Made by a program: the position numbers and the translations under genes. Shown piece after piece: positions 9,848 through 22,658 of a DNA stretch of 64,000 bases; position 1 is the first letter of the stretch; each line of letters starts with the position of its first letter. The notes below the pieces were generated by a model, which was not told the origin of the DNA, did no database searches, and saw only the letters and a program-made list of their open reading frames with translations. The stretch comes from Rallus limicola (lineage: Eukaryota; Chordata; Aves; Gruiformes; Rallidae): assembly GCA_022605955.1 (NCBI GenBank), contig JAKCOZ010000228.1:62001-126000 (forward strand). The letters are read 5' to 3'.

Positions 9848-12800
9848 CACGAGCAGACCCTGTCACTTTGGCTCTCAGCCTTTTCCTTTGCCTGGAAAGA
9901 GGGAACATGCCTGGAACCTCCTACGGTGCTTTTCTCGGCCCTAGCAGACTGCAATTCAAAACATGCTAAACGTCCAGCAATAACTCCCAAAGTAAAGAAG
10001 CTAGGCCTGAAAGGCATAGCTTGTCTGAAACCTCCTAACATGACACACGAGCAGCCCCTGTCACTTTGGTTCTCAGCCTTTTCCTTTGCCTGGAAAGAGG
10101 GAACATGCCTGGAACCTCCTACGGTGCTTTTCTCGGCCCTAGCAGACTGCAGTTCAAAACATGCTAAACGTCCAGCAATAACTCCCAAAGTAAAGAAGCT
10201 AGGCCTGAAAGGCATAGCTTGTCTGAAACCTCCTAACAGGACACACGAGCAGCCCCTGTCACTTTGGCTCTCAGCCTTTTCCTTTGCCTGGAAAGAGGGA
10301 ACATGCCTGGAACCTCCTACGGTGCTTTTCTCGGCCCTAGCAGACTGCAGTTCAAAACATGCTAAACGTCCAGCAATAACTCCCAAAGTAAAGAAGCTAG
10401 GCCTGAAAGGCATAGCTTCTCTGAAACCTCCAAACAGGACACACGAGCAGCCCCTGTCACTTTGGCTCTCAGCCTTTTCCTTTGCCTGGAAAGAGGGAAC
10501 ATGCCTGGAACCTCCTACGGTGCTTTTCTCGGCCCTAGCAGACTGCAGTTCAAAACATGCTAAACGTCCAGCAATAACTCCCAAAGTAAAGAAGCTAGGC
10601 CTGAAAGGCATAGCTTGTCTGAAACCTCCTAACAGGACACACAAGCAGCCCCTGTCACTTTGGCTCTCAGCCTTTTCCTTTGCCTGGAAAGAGGGAACAT
10701 GCCTGGAACCTCCTACGGTGCTTTTCTCGGCCCTAGCAGACTGCAGTTCAAAACATGCTAAACGTCCAGCAATAACTCCCAAAGTAAAGAAGCTAGGCCT
10801 GAAAGGCATAGCTTGTCTGAAACCTCCTAACAGGACACACGAGCAGCCCCTGTCACTTTGGCTCTCAGCCTTTTCCTTTGCCTGGAAAGAGGGAACATGC
10901 CTGGAACCTCCTACGGTGCTTTTCTCGGCCCTAGCAGACTGCAGTTCAAAACATGCTAAACGTCCAGCAATAACTCCCAAAGTAAAGAAGCTAGGCCTGA
11001 AAGGCATAGCTTGTCTGAAACCTCCTAACAGGACACACGAGCAGCCCCTGTCACTTTGGCTCTCAGCCTTTTCCTTTGCCTGGAAAGAGGGAACATGCCT
11101 GGAACCTCCTACGGTGCTTTTCTCGGCCCTAGCAGACTGCAGTTCAAAACATGCTAAACGTCCAGCAATAACTCCCAAAGTAAAGAAGCTAGGCCTGAAA
11201 GGCATAGCTTGTCTGAAACCTCCTAACAGGACACACGAGCAGCCCCTGTCACTGTGGTTCTCAGCCTTTTCCTTTGCCTGGAAAGAGGGAACATGCCTGG
11301 AACCTCCTACGGTGCTTTTCTCGGCCCTAGCAGACTGCAGTTCAAAACATGCTAAACGTCCAGCAATAACTCCCAAAGTAAAGAAGCTAGGCCTGAAAGG
11401 CATAGCTTGTCTGAAACCTCCTAACAGGACACACGAGCAGCCCCTGTCACTTTGGCTCTCAGCCTTTTCCTTTGCCTGGAAAGAGGGAACATGCCTGGAA
11501 CCTCCTACGGTGCTTTTCTCGGCCCTAGCAAACTGCAGCTCAAAACATGCTAAACGTCCAGCAATAACTCCCAAAGTAAAGAAGCTAGGCCTGAAAGGCA
11601 TAGCTTGTCTGAAACCTCCTAACAGGACACACGAGCAGACCCTGTCACTTTGGCTCTCAGCCTTTTCCTTTGCCTGGAAAGAGGGAACATGCCTGGAACC
11701 TCCTACGGTGCTTTTCTCGGCCCTAGCAGACTGCAGTTCAAAACATGCTAAACGTCCAGCAATAACTCCCAAAGTAAAGAAGCTAGGCCTGAAAGGCATA
11801 GCTTGTCTGAAACCTCCTAACAGGACACCCGAGCAGACCCTGTCACTTTGGCTCTCAGCCTTTTCCTTTGCCTGGAAAGAGGGAACATGCCTGGAACCTC
11901 CTACGGTGCTTTTCTCGGCCCTAGCAGACTGCAGTTCAAAACATGCTAAACGTCCAGCAATAACTCCCAAAGTAAAGAAGCTAGGCCTGAAAGGCATAGC
12001 TTGTCTGAAACCTCCTAACAGGACACACGAGCAGCCCCTGTCACTTTGGCTCTCAGCCTTTTCCTTTGCCTGGAAAGAGGGAACATGCCTGGAACCTCCT
12101 ACGGTGCTTTTCTCGGCCCTAGCAGACTGCAGTTCAAAACATGCTAAACGTCCAGCAATAACTCCCAAAGTAAAGAAGCTAGGCCTGAAAGGCATAGCTT
12201 GTCTGAAACCTCCTAACAGGACACACGAGCAGACCCTGTCACTTTGGCTCTCAGCTTTTAGTTTGCCTGGAAAGAGGGAACATGCCTGGAACCTCCTACG
12301 GTGCTTTTCTCGGCCCTAGCAGACTGCAGTTCAAAACATGCTAAACGTCCAGCAATAACTCCCAAAGTAAAGAAGCTAGGCCTGAAAGGCATAGCTTGTC
12401 TGAAACCTCCTAACAGGACACACGAGCAGCCCCTGTCACTTTGGCTCTCAGCCTTTTCCTTTGCCTGGAAAGAGGGAACATGCCTGGAACCTCCTACGGT
12501 GCTTTTCTCGGCCCTAGCAGACTGCAGTTCAAAACATGCTAAACGTCCAGCAATAACTCCCAAAGTAAAGAAGCTAGGCCTGAAAGGCATAGCTTGTCTG
12601 AAACCTCCTAACAGGACACACGAGCAGCCCCTGTCACTTTGGCTCTCAGCCTTTTCCTTTGCCTGGAAAGAGGGAACATGCCTGGAACCTCCTACGGTGC
12701 TTTTCTCGGCCCTAGCAGACTGCAGTTCAAAACATGCTAAACGTCCAGCAATAACTCCCAAAGTAAAGAAGCTAGGCCTGAAAGGCATAGCTTGTCTGAA

Positions 12801-13386
12801 ACCTCCTAACAGGACACACGAGCATACCCTGTCACTTTGGCTCTCAGCCTTTTCCTTTGCCTGGAAAGAGGGAACATGCCTGGAACCTCCTACGGTGCTT
12901 TTCTCGGCCCTAGCAGACTGCAGTTCAAAACATGCTAAACGTCCAGCAATAACTCCCAAAGTAAAGAAGCTAGGCCTGAAAGGCATAGCTTGTCTGAAAC
13001 CTCCTAACAGGACACACGAGCAGCCCCTGTCACTTTGGCTCTCAGCCTTTTCCTTTGCCTGGAAAGAGGGAACATGCCTGGAACCTCCTACGGTGCTTTT
13101 CTCGGCCCTAGCAGACTGCAGTTCAAAACATGCTAAACGTCCAGCAATAACTCCCAAAGTAAAGAAGCTAGGCCTGAAAGGCATAGCTTGTCTGAAACCT
13201 CCTAACAGGACACACGAGCAGCCCCTGTCACTTTGGTTCTCAGCCTTTTCCTTTGCCTGGAAAGAGGGAACATGCCTGGAACATCCTACGGTGCTTTTCT
13301 CGGCCCTAGCAGACTGCAGTTCAAAACATGCTAAACGTCCAGCAATAACTCCCAAAGTAAAGAAGCTAGGCATGAAAGGCATAGCT
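9848..13386. repeat. Monomer block 7 (18 monomers, one base short)
   Basis: Duplicate of 2732-6270, including the AGCTTTTAGTTTGCC monomer at 12254-12268. The only difference I found is at 12210 (C here, A at 5094). Confidence 0.93.
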
Positions 13387-13457
13387 TGTCCTGTTAGGAG
13401 GATTCAGACAAGCTAGGCCTGAAAGGCATAGCTTGTCTGAAACCTCCTAACAGGACA
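13387..13457. repeat. Fold-back junction J7, GGATTC class
   Basis: Duplicate of the junction at 6271. It is the last junction inside the 7116-bp duplication. Confidence 0.95.
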
Positions 13458-16400
13458 CACGAGCAGACCCTGTCACTTTGGCTCTCAGCCTTTTCCTTTG
13501 CCTGGAAAGAGGGAACATGCCTGGAACCTCCTACGGTGCTTTTCTCGGCCCTAGCAGACTGCAATTCAAAACATGCTAAACGTCCAGCAATAACTCCCAA
13601 AGTAAAGAAGCTAGGCCTGAAAGGCATAGCTTGTCTGAAACCTCCTAACATGACACACGAGCAGCCCCTGTCACTTTGGTTCTCAGCCTTTTCCTTTGCC
13701 TGGAAAGAGGGAACATGCCTGGAACCTCCTACGGTGCTTTTCTCGGCCCTAGCAGACTGCAGTTCAAAACATGCTAAACGTCCAGCAATAACTCCCAAAG
13801 TAAAGAAGCTAGGCCTGAAAGGCATAGCCTGTCTGAAACCTCCTAACAGGACACACGAGCAGCCCCTGTCACTTTGGCTCTCAGCCTTTTCCTTTGCCTG
13901 GAAAGAGGGAACATGCCTGGAACCTCCTACGGTGCTTTTCTCGGCCCTAGCAGACTGCAGTTCAAAACATGCTAAACGTCCAGCAATAACTCCCAAAGTA
14001 AAGAAGCTAGGCCTGAAAGGCATAGCTTGTCTGAAACCTCCTAACAGGACACACGAGCAGCCCCTGTCACTTTGGCTCTCAGCCTTTTCCTTTGCCTGGA
14101 AAGAGGGAACATGCCTGGAACCTCCTACGGTGCTTTTCTCGGCCCTAGCAGACTGCAGTTCAAAACATGCTAAACGTCCAGCAATAACTCCCAAAGTAAA
14201 GAAGCTAGGCCTGAAAGGCATAGCTTGTCTGAAACCTCCTAACAGGACACACAAGCAGCCCCTGTCACTTTGGCTCTCAGCCTTTTCCTTTGCCTGGAAA
14301 GAGGGAACATGCCTGGAACCTCCTACGGTGCTTTTCTCGGCCCTAGCAGACTGCAGTTCAAAACATGCTAAACGTCCAGCAATAACTCCCAAAGTAAAGA
14401 AGCTAGGCCTGAAAGGCATAGCTTGTCTGAAACCTCCTAACAGGACACACGAGCAGCCCCTGTCACTTTGGCTCTCAGCCTTTTCCTTTGCCTGGAAAGA
14501 GGGAACATGCCTGGAACCTCCTACGGTGCTTTTCTCGGCCCTAGCAGACTGCAGTTCAAAACATGCTAAACGTCCAGCAATAACTCCCAAAGTAAAGAAG
14601 CTAGGCCTGAAAGGCATAGCTTGTCTGAAACCTCCTAACAGGACACACGAGCAGACCCTGTCACTTTGGCTCTCAGCCTTTTCCTTTGCCTGGAAAGAGG
14701 GAACATGCCTGGAACCTCCTACGGTGCTTTTCTCGGCCCTAGCAGACTGCAGTTCAAAACATGCTAAACGTCCAGCAATAACTCCCAAAGTAAAGAAGCT
14801 AGGCCTGAAAGGCATAGCTTGTCTGAAATCTCCTAACATGACACACGAGCAGCCCCTGTCACTGTGGTTCTCAGCCTTTTCCTTTGCCTGGAAAGAGGGA
14901 ACATGCCTGGAACCTCCTACGGTGCTTTTCTCGGCCCTAGCAGACTGCAGTTCAAAACATGCTAAACGTCCAGCAATAACTCCCAAAGTAAAGAAGCTAG
15001 GCCTGAAAGGCATAGCTTGTCTGAAACCTCCTAACAGGACACACGAGCAGCCCCTGTCACTTTGGCTCTCAGCCTTTTCCTTTGCCTGGAAAGAGGGAAC
15101 ATGCCTGGAACCTCCTACGGTGCTTTTTTCGGCCCTAGCAAAATGCAGCTCAAAACATGCTAAACGTCCAGCAATAACTCCCAAAGTAAAGAAGCTAGGC
15201 CTGAAAGGCATAGCTTGTCTGAAACCTCCTAACAGGACACCCGAGCAGCCCCTGTCACTTTGGCTCTCAGCCTTTTCCTTTGCCTGGAAAGAGGGAACAT
15301 GCCTGGAACCTCCTACGGTGCTTTTCTCGGCCCTAGCAGACTGCAGTTCAAAACATGCTAAACGTCCAGCAATAACTCCCAAAGTAAAGAAGCTAGGCCT
15401 GAAAGGCATAGCTTGTCTGAAACCTCCTAACAGGACACACGAGCAGCCCCTGTCACTTTGGCTCTCAGCCTTTTCCTTTGCCTGGAAAGAGGGAACATGC
15501 CTGGAACCTCCTACGGTGCTTTTCTCGGCCCTAGCAGACTGCAGTTCAAAACATGCTAAACGTCCAGCAATAACTCCCAAAGTAAAGAAGCTAGGCCTGA
15601 AAGGCATAGCTTGTCTGAAACCTCCTAACAGGACACACGAGCAGCCCCTGTCACTTTGGCTCTCAGCCTTTTCCTTTGCCTGGAAAGAGGGAACATGCCT
15701 GGAACCTCCTACGGTGCTTTTCTCGGCCCTAGCAGACTGCAGTTCAAAACATGCTAAACGTCCAGCAATAACTCCCAAAGTAAAGAAGCTAGGCCTGAAA
15801 GGCATAGCTTGTCTGAAACCTCCTAACAGGACACACGAGCAGACCCTGTCACTTTGGCTCTCAGCCTTTTCCTTTGCCTGGAAAGAGGGAACATGCCTGG
15901 AACCTCCTACGGTGCTTTTCTCGGCCCTAGCAGACTGCAGCTCAAAACATGCTAAACGTCCAGCAATAACTCCCAAAGTAAAGAAGCTAGGCCTGAAAGG
16001 CATAGCTTGTCTGAAACCTCCTAACATGACACACGAGCAGCCCCTGTCACTTTGGTTCTCAGCCTTTTCCTTTGCCTGGAAAGAGGGAACATGCCTGGAA
16101 CTTCCTACGGTGCTTTTCTCGGCCCTAGATGACTGCAGTACAAAACATGCTAAACGTCCAGCAATAACTCCCAAAGTAAAGAAGCTAGGCCTGAAAGGCA
16201 TAGCTTGTCTGAAACCTCCTAACAGGACACACGAGCAGACCCTGTCACTTTGGCTCTCAGCCTTTTCCTTTGCCTGGAAAGAGGGAACATGCCTGGAACC
16301 TCCTACGGTGCTTTTCTCGGCCCTAGCAGACTGCAGTTCAAAACATGCTAAACGTCCAGCAATAACTCCCAAAGTAAAGAAGCTAGGCCTGAAAGGCATA

Positions 16401-19372
16401 GCTTGTCTGAAACCTCCTAACAGGACACACAAGCAGACCCTGTCACTTTGGCTCTCAGCCTTTTCCTTTGCCTGGAAAGAGGGAACATGCCTGGAACCTC
16501 CTACGGTGCTTTTCTCGGCCCTAGCAGACTGCAATTCAAAACATGCTAAACGTCCAGCAATAACTCCCAAAGTAAAGAAGCTAGGCCTGAAAGGCATAGC
16601 TTGTCTGAAACCTCCTAACAGGACACATGAGCAAACCCTTTCACTTTGGCTCTCAGCTTTTTCCTTTGCTTGGAAAGAGGGAACATGCCTGGAACATCCT
16701 ACGGTGCTTTTCTCGGCCCTAGCAGACTGCAGCTCAAAATATGCTAAACGTCCAGCAATAACTCCCAAAGTAAAGAAGCTAGGCCTGAAAGGCATAGCTT
16801 GTCTGAAACCTCCTAACAGGACACCCGAGCAGACCCTGTCACTTTGGCTCTCAGCCTTTTCCTTTGCCTGGAAAGAGGGAACATGCCTGGAACCTCCTAC
16901 GGTGCTTTTCTCGGCCCTAGCAGACTGCAGTTCAAAACATGCTAAACGTCCAGCAATAACTCCCAAAGTAAAGAAGCTAGGCCTGAAAGGCATAGCTTGT
17001 CTGAAACCTCCTAACAGGACACACGAGCAGCCCCTGTCACTTTGGCTCTCAGCCTTTTCCTTTGCCTGGAAAGAGGGAACATGCCTGGAACCTCCTACGG
17101 TGCTTTTCTCGGCCCTAGCAGACTGCAGTTCAAAACATGCTAAACGTCCAGCAATAACTCCCAAAGTAAAGAAGCTAGGCCTGAAAGGCATAGCTTGTCT
17201 GAAACCTCCTAACATGACACACGAGCAGACCCTGTTACTTTGGTTCTCAGCCTTTTCCTTTGCCTGGAAAGAGGGAACATGCCTGGAACCTCCTACGGTG
17301 CTTTTCTCGGCCCTAGCAGACTGCAGTTCAAAACATGCTAAACGTCCAGCAATAACTCCCAAAGTAAAGAAGCTAGGCCTGAAAGGCATAGCTTTTCTGA
17401 AACCTCCTAACAGGACACACGAGCAGATCCTGTCACTTTGGCTCTCAGCCTTTTCCTTTGCCTGGAAAGAGGGAACATGCCTGGAACCTCCTACGGTGCT
17501 TTTCTCGGCCCTAGCAGACTGCAGTTCAAAACATGCTAAACGTCCAGCAATAACTCCCAAAGTAAAGAAGCTAGGCCTGAAAGGCATAGCTTGTCTGAAA
17601 CCTCTTAACAGGACACACAAGCAGACCCTGTCACTTTGGCTCTCAGCCTTTTCCTTTGCCTGGAAAGAGGGAACATGCCTGGAACCTCCTACGGTGCTTT
17701 TCTCGGCCCTAGCAGACTGCAATTCAAAACATGCTAAACGTCCAGCAATAACTCCCAAAGTAAAGAAGCTAGGCCTGAAAGGCATAGCTTGTCTGAAACC
17801 TCCTAACAGGACACACGAGCAAACCCTTTCACTTTGGCTCTCAGCTTTTTCCTTTGCTTGGAAAGAGGGAACATGCCTGGAACCTCCTACGGTGTTTTTC
17901 TCGGCCCTAGCAGACTGCAGCTCAAAACATGCTAAACGTCCAGCAATAACTCCCAAAGTAAAGAAGCTAGGCCTGAAAGGCATAGCTTGTCTGAAACCTC
18001 CTAACAGGACACCCGAGCAGACCCTGTCACTTTGGCTCTCAGCCTTTTCCTTTGCCTGGAAAGAGGGAACATGCCTGGAACCTCCTACGGTGCTTTTCTC
18101 GGCCCTAGCAGACTGCAGTTCAAAACATGCTAAACGTCCAGCAATAACTCCCAAAGTAAAGAAGCTAGGCCTGAAAGGCATAGCTTGTCTGAAACCTCCT
18201 AACAGGACACCCGAGCAGACCCTGTCACTTTGGCTCTCAGCCTTTTCCTTTGCCTGGAAAGAGGGAACATGCCTGGAACCTCCTACGGTGTTTTTCTCGG
18301 CCCTAGCAGACTGCAGTTCAAAACATGCTAAACGTCCAGCAATAACTCCCAAAGTAAAGAAGCTAGGCCTGAAAGGCATAGCTTGTCTGAAACCTCCTAA
18401 CAGGACACATGAGCAGCACCTGTCACGTTGGCTCTCAGCCTTTTCCTTTGCCTGGAAAGAGGGAACATGCCTGGAACCTCCTACGGTGCTTTTCTCGGCC
18501 CTAGCAGACTGCAGTTCAAAACATGCTAAACGTCCAGCAATAACTCCCAAAGTAAAGAAGCTAGGCCTGAAAGGCATAGCTTGTCTGAAACCTCCTAACA
18601 GGACACACGAGCAGCCCCTGTCACTTTGGCTCTCAGCCTTTTCCTTTGCCTGGAAAGAGGGAACATTCCTGGAACCTCCTACGGTGCTTTTCTCGGCCCT
18701 AGCAGACTGCAGTTCAAAACATGCTAAACGTCCAGCAATAACTCCCAAAGTAAAGAAGCTAGGCCTGAAAGGCATAGCTTGTCTGAAACCTCCTAACAGG
18801 ACACACGAGCAGACCCTGTCACTTTGGCTCTCAGCCTTTTCCTTTGCCTGGAAAGAGGGAACATGCCTGGAACCTCCTACGGTGCTTTTCTCGGCCCTAG
18901 CAGACTGCAGTTCAAAACATGCTAAACGTCCAGCAATAACTCCCAAAGTAAAGAAGCTAGGCCTGAAAGGCATAGCTTGTCTGAAACCTCCTAACAGGAC
19001 ACACGAGCAGACCCTGTCACTTTGGCTCTCAGCCTTTTCCTTTGCCTGGAAAGAGGGAACATGCCTGGAACCTCCTACGGTGCTTTTCTCGGCCCTAGCA
19101 GACTGCAGTTCAAAACATGCTAAACGTCCAGCAATAACTCCCAAAGTAAAGAAGCTAGGCCTGAAAGGCATAGCTTGTCTGAAACCTCCTAACATGACAC
19201 ACGAGCAGCCCCTGTCACTTTGGTTCTCAGCCTTTTCCTTTGCCTGGAAATGAGAACATGCCTGGAACATCCTACGGTGCTTTTCTCGGCCCTAGCAGAC
19301 TGCAGTTCAAAACATGCTAAACGTCCAGCAATAACTCCCAAAGTAAAGAAGCTAGGCATGAAAGGCATAGCT
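13458..19372. repeat. Monomer block 8 (30 monomers, one base short)
   Basis: This is a composite block. It leaves near-identity with the left copy at 13676. From about 13.5 to 15.6 kb it is a diverged version of the 2.8-5.1 kb marker series, and from about 15942 it is the first copy of the 7023-bp duplication. Markers: GATGACTGCAGTAC at about 16129; a distinctive monomer with CAAACCCTTTCAC and CTTTGCTTGG at about 16632 and again six monomers later at about 17820; CACGTTGG at about 18425; ACATTCC at about 18664. The last monomer reads GGAAATGAGAACATG at 19248-19260, one base short. Confidence 0.92.
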
Positions 19373-19443
19373 TGTCCTGTTAGGAGGATTCAGACAAGCT
19401 AGGCCTGAAAGGCATAGCTTGTCTGAAACCTCCTAACAGGACA
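19373..19443. repeat. Fold-back junction J8, GGATTC class
   Basis: One A-for-T arm mismatch. The preceding monomer also has GGAACATCC, as before the junctions at 2661, 6271, 9777 and 13387, linking these five copies as one lineage. Confidence 0.95.
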
Positions 19444-22400
19444 CACGAGCAGACCCTGTCACTTTGGCTCTCAGCCTTTTCCTTTGCCTGGAAAGAGGGA
19501 ACATGCCTGGAACCTCCTACGGTGCTTTTCTCGGCCCTAGCAGACTGCAATTCAAAACATGCTAAACGTCCAGCAATAACTCCCAAAGTAAAGAAGCTAG
19601 GCCTGAAAGGCATAGCTTGTCTGAAACCTCCTAACAGGACACACGAGCAGCCCCTGTCACTTTGGCTCTCAGCCTTTTCCTTTGCCTGGAAAGAGGGAAC
19701 ATGCCTGGAACCTCCTACGGTGCTTTTCTCGGCCCTAGCAGACTGCAGTTCAAAACATGCTAAACGTCCAGCAATAACTCCCAAAGTAAAGAAGCGAGGC
19801 CTGAAAGGCATAGCTTGTCTGAAACCTCCTAACAGGACACACGAGCAGCCCCTGTCACTTTGGCTCTCAGCCTTTTCCTTTGCCTGGAAAGAGGGAACAT
19901 GCCTGGAACCTCCTACGGTGCTTTTCTCGGCCCTAGCAGACTGCAGTTCAAAACATGCTAAACGTCCAGCAATAACTCCCAAAGTAAAGAAGCTAGGCCT
20001 GAAAGGCATAGCTTGTCTGAAACCTCCTAACAGGACACACGAGCAGACCCTGTCACTTTGGTTCTCAGCCTTTTCCTTTGCCTGGAAAGAGGGAACATGC
20101 CTGGAACCTCCTACGGTGCTTTTCTCGGCCCTAGCAGACTGCAGTTCAAAACATGCTAAACGTCCAGCAATAACTCCCAAAGTAAAGAAGCTAGGCCTGA
20201 AAGGCATAGCTTGTCTGAAACCTCCTAACATGACACACGAGCAGCCCCTGTCACTTTGGTTCTCAGCCTTTTCCTTTGCCTGGAAAGAGGGAACATGCCT
20301 GGAACCTCCTACGGTGCTTTTCTCGGCCCTAGCAGACTGCAGTTCAAAACATGCTAAACGTCCAGCAATAACTCCCAAAGTAAAGAAGCTAGGCCTGAAA
20401 GGCATAGCTTGTCTGAAACCTCCTAACAGGACACACGAGCAGCCCCTGTCACTTTGGCTCTCAGCCTTTTCCTTTGCCTGGAAAGAGGGAACATGCCTGG
20501 AACCTCCTACGGTGCTTTTCTCGGCCCTAGCAGACTGCAGCTCAAAACATGCTAAACGTCCAGCAATAACTCCCAAAGTAAAGAAGCTAGGCCTGAAAGG
20601 CATAGCTTGTCTGAAACCTCCTAACAGGACACACGAGCAGACCCTGTCACTTTGGCTCTCAGCCTTTTCCTTTGCCTGGAAAGAGGGAACATGCCTGGAA
20701 CCTCCTACGGTGCTTTTCTCGGCCCTAGCAGACTGCAGTTCAAAACATGCTAAACGTCCAGCAATAACTCCCAAAGTAAAGAAGCTAGGCCTGAAAGGCA
20801 TAGCTTGTCTGAAACCTCCTAACAGGACACCCGAGCAGACCCTTTCACTTTGGCTCTCAGCCTTTTCCTTTGCCTGGAAAGAGGGAACATGCCTGGAACC
20901 TCCTACGGTGCTTTTCTCGGCCCTAGCAGACTGCAGTTCAAAACATGCTAAACGTCCAGCAATAACTCCCAAAGTAAAGAAGCTAGGCCTGAAAGGCATA
21001 GCTTGTCTGAAACCTCCTAACAGGACACATGAGCAACACCTGTCACTTTGGCTCTCAGCCTTTTCCTTTGCCTGGAAAGAGGGAACATGCCTGGAACCTC
21101 CTACGGTGCTTTTCTCGGCCCTAGCAGACTGCAGTTCAAAACATGCTAAACGTCCAGCAATAACTCCCAAAGTAAAGAAGCTAGGCCTGAAAGGCATAGC
21201 TTGTCTGAAACCTCCTAACAGGACACACGAGCAGACCCTGTCACTTTGGCTCTCAGCCTTTTCCTTTGCCTGGAAAGAGGGAACATGCCTGGAACCTCCT
21301 ACGGTGCTTTTCTCGGCCCTAGCAGACTGCAGCTCAAAACATGCTAAACGTCCAGCAATAACTCCCAAAGTAAAGAAGCTAGGCCTGAAAGGCATAGCTT
21401 GTCTGAAACCTCCTAACAGGACACCCGAGCAGACCCTGTCACTTTGGCTCTCAGCCTTTTCCTTTGCCTGGAAAGAGGGAACATGCCTGGAACCTCCTAC
21501 GGTGCTTTTCTCGGCCCTAGCAGACTGCAGTTCAAAACATGCTAAACGTCCAGCAATAACTCCCAAAGTAAAGAAGCTAGGCCTGAAAGGCATAGCTTAT
21601 CTGAAACCTCCTAACAGGACACACGAGCAGACCCTGTCACTTTGGCTCTCAGCCTTTTCCTTTGCCTGGAAAGAGGGAACATGCCTGGAACGTCCTACGG
21701 TGCTTTTCTCGGCCCTAGCAGACTGCAGTTCAAAACATGCTAAACGTCCAGCAATAACTCCCAAAGTAAAGAAGCTAGGCCTGAAAGGCATAGCTTGTCT
21801 GAAACCTCCTAACAGGACACACGAGCAGCCCCTGTCACTTTGGCTCTCAGCCTTTTCCTTTGCCTGGAAAGAGGGAACATGCCTGGAACCTCCTACGGTG
21901 CTTTTCTCGGCCCTAGCAGACTGCAGTTCAAAACATGCTAAACGTCCAGCAATAACTCCCAAAGTAAAGAAGCTAGGCCTGAAAGGCATAGCTTGTCTGA
22001 AACCTCCTAACAGGACACACAAGCAGACCCTGTCACTTTGGCTCTCAGCCTTTTCCTTTGCCTGGAAAGAGGGAACATGCCTGGAACCTCCTACGGTGCT
22101 TTTCTCGGCCCTAGCAGACTGCAATTCAAAACATGCTAAACGTCCAGCAATAACTCCCAAAGTAAAGAAGCTAGGCCTGAAAGGCATAGCTTGTCTGAAA
22201 CCTCCTAACAGGACACATGAGCAGCCCCTGTCACTTTGGCTCTCAGCCTTTTCCTTTGCCTGGAAAGAGGGAACATGCCTGGAACCTCCTACGGTGCTTT
22301 TCTCGGCCCTAGCAGACTGCAGTTCAAAACATGCTAAACGTCCAACAATAACTCCCAAAGTAAAGAAGCTAGGCCTGAAAGGCATAGCTTGTCTGAAACC

Positions 22401-22587
22401 TCCTAACAGGACACACGAGCAGACCCTGTCACTTTGGCTCTCAGCCTTTTCCTTTGCCTGGAAAGAGGGAACATGCCTGGAACCTCCTACGTTGCTTTTC
22501 TCGGCCCTAGCAGACTGCAGTTCAAAACATGCTAAACGTCCAGCAATAACTCCCAAAGTAAAGAAGCTAGGCATGAAAAGCATAGCT
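19444..22587. repeat. Monomer block 9 (16 monomers)
   Basis: Carries the first AAGCGAGG variant in the window (19796), an isolated copy that otherwise belongs to the region beyond 36 kb. Other markers: CACCCGAGCAGACCCTTTC at about 20830, GAGCAACACC at about 21031, GCTTATCTG at 21599, GGAACGTCC at about 21690, GTCCAACAATAAC at about 22343 and CTACGTTGC at about 22490. The final monomer has GCATGAAAAGC. Confidence 0.93.
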
Positions 22588-22658
22588 TGTCCTGTTAGGA
22601 GGTTTCAGACAAGGTAGGCCTGAAAGGCATAGCTTGTCTGAAACCTCCTAACAGGACA
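22588..22658. repeat. Fold-back junction J9, CAAGGTAGG class
   Basis: The left arm ends CAAGGTA instead of CAAGCTA, giving one mismatch near the spacer. The flank upstream is GCATGAAAAGC. This combination defines a separate junction lineage. Confidence 0.95.

Larger units (their letters stand above)
7117..13675 (+). repeat. 7116-bp tandem duplication, right copy
   Basis: Matches 1-6559 including three junctions, both one-base-short monomers and the dimeric GTATAG markers. The shared private changes exclude chance similarity between generic monomers. Confidence 0.93.
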
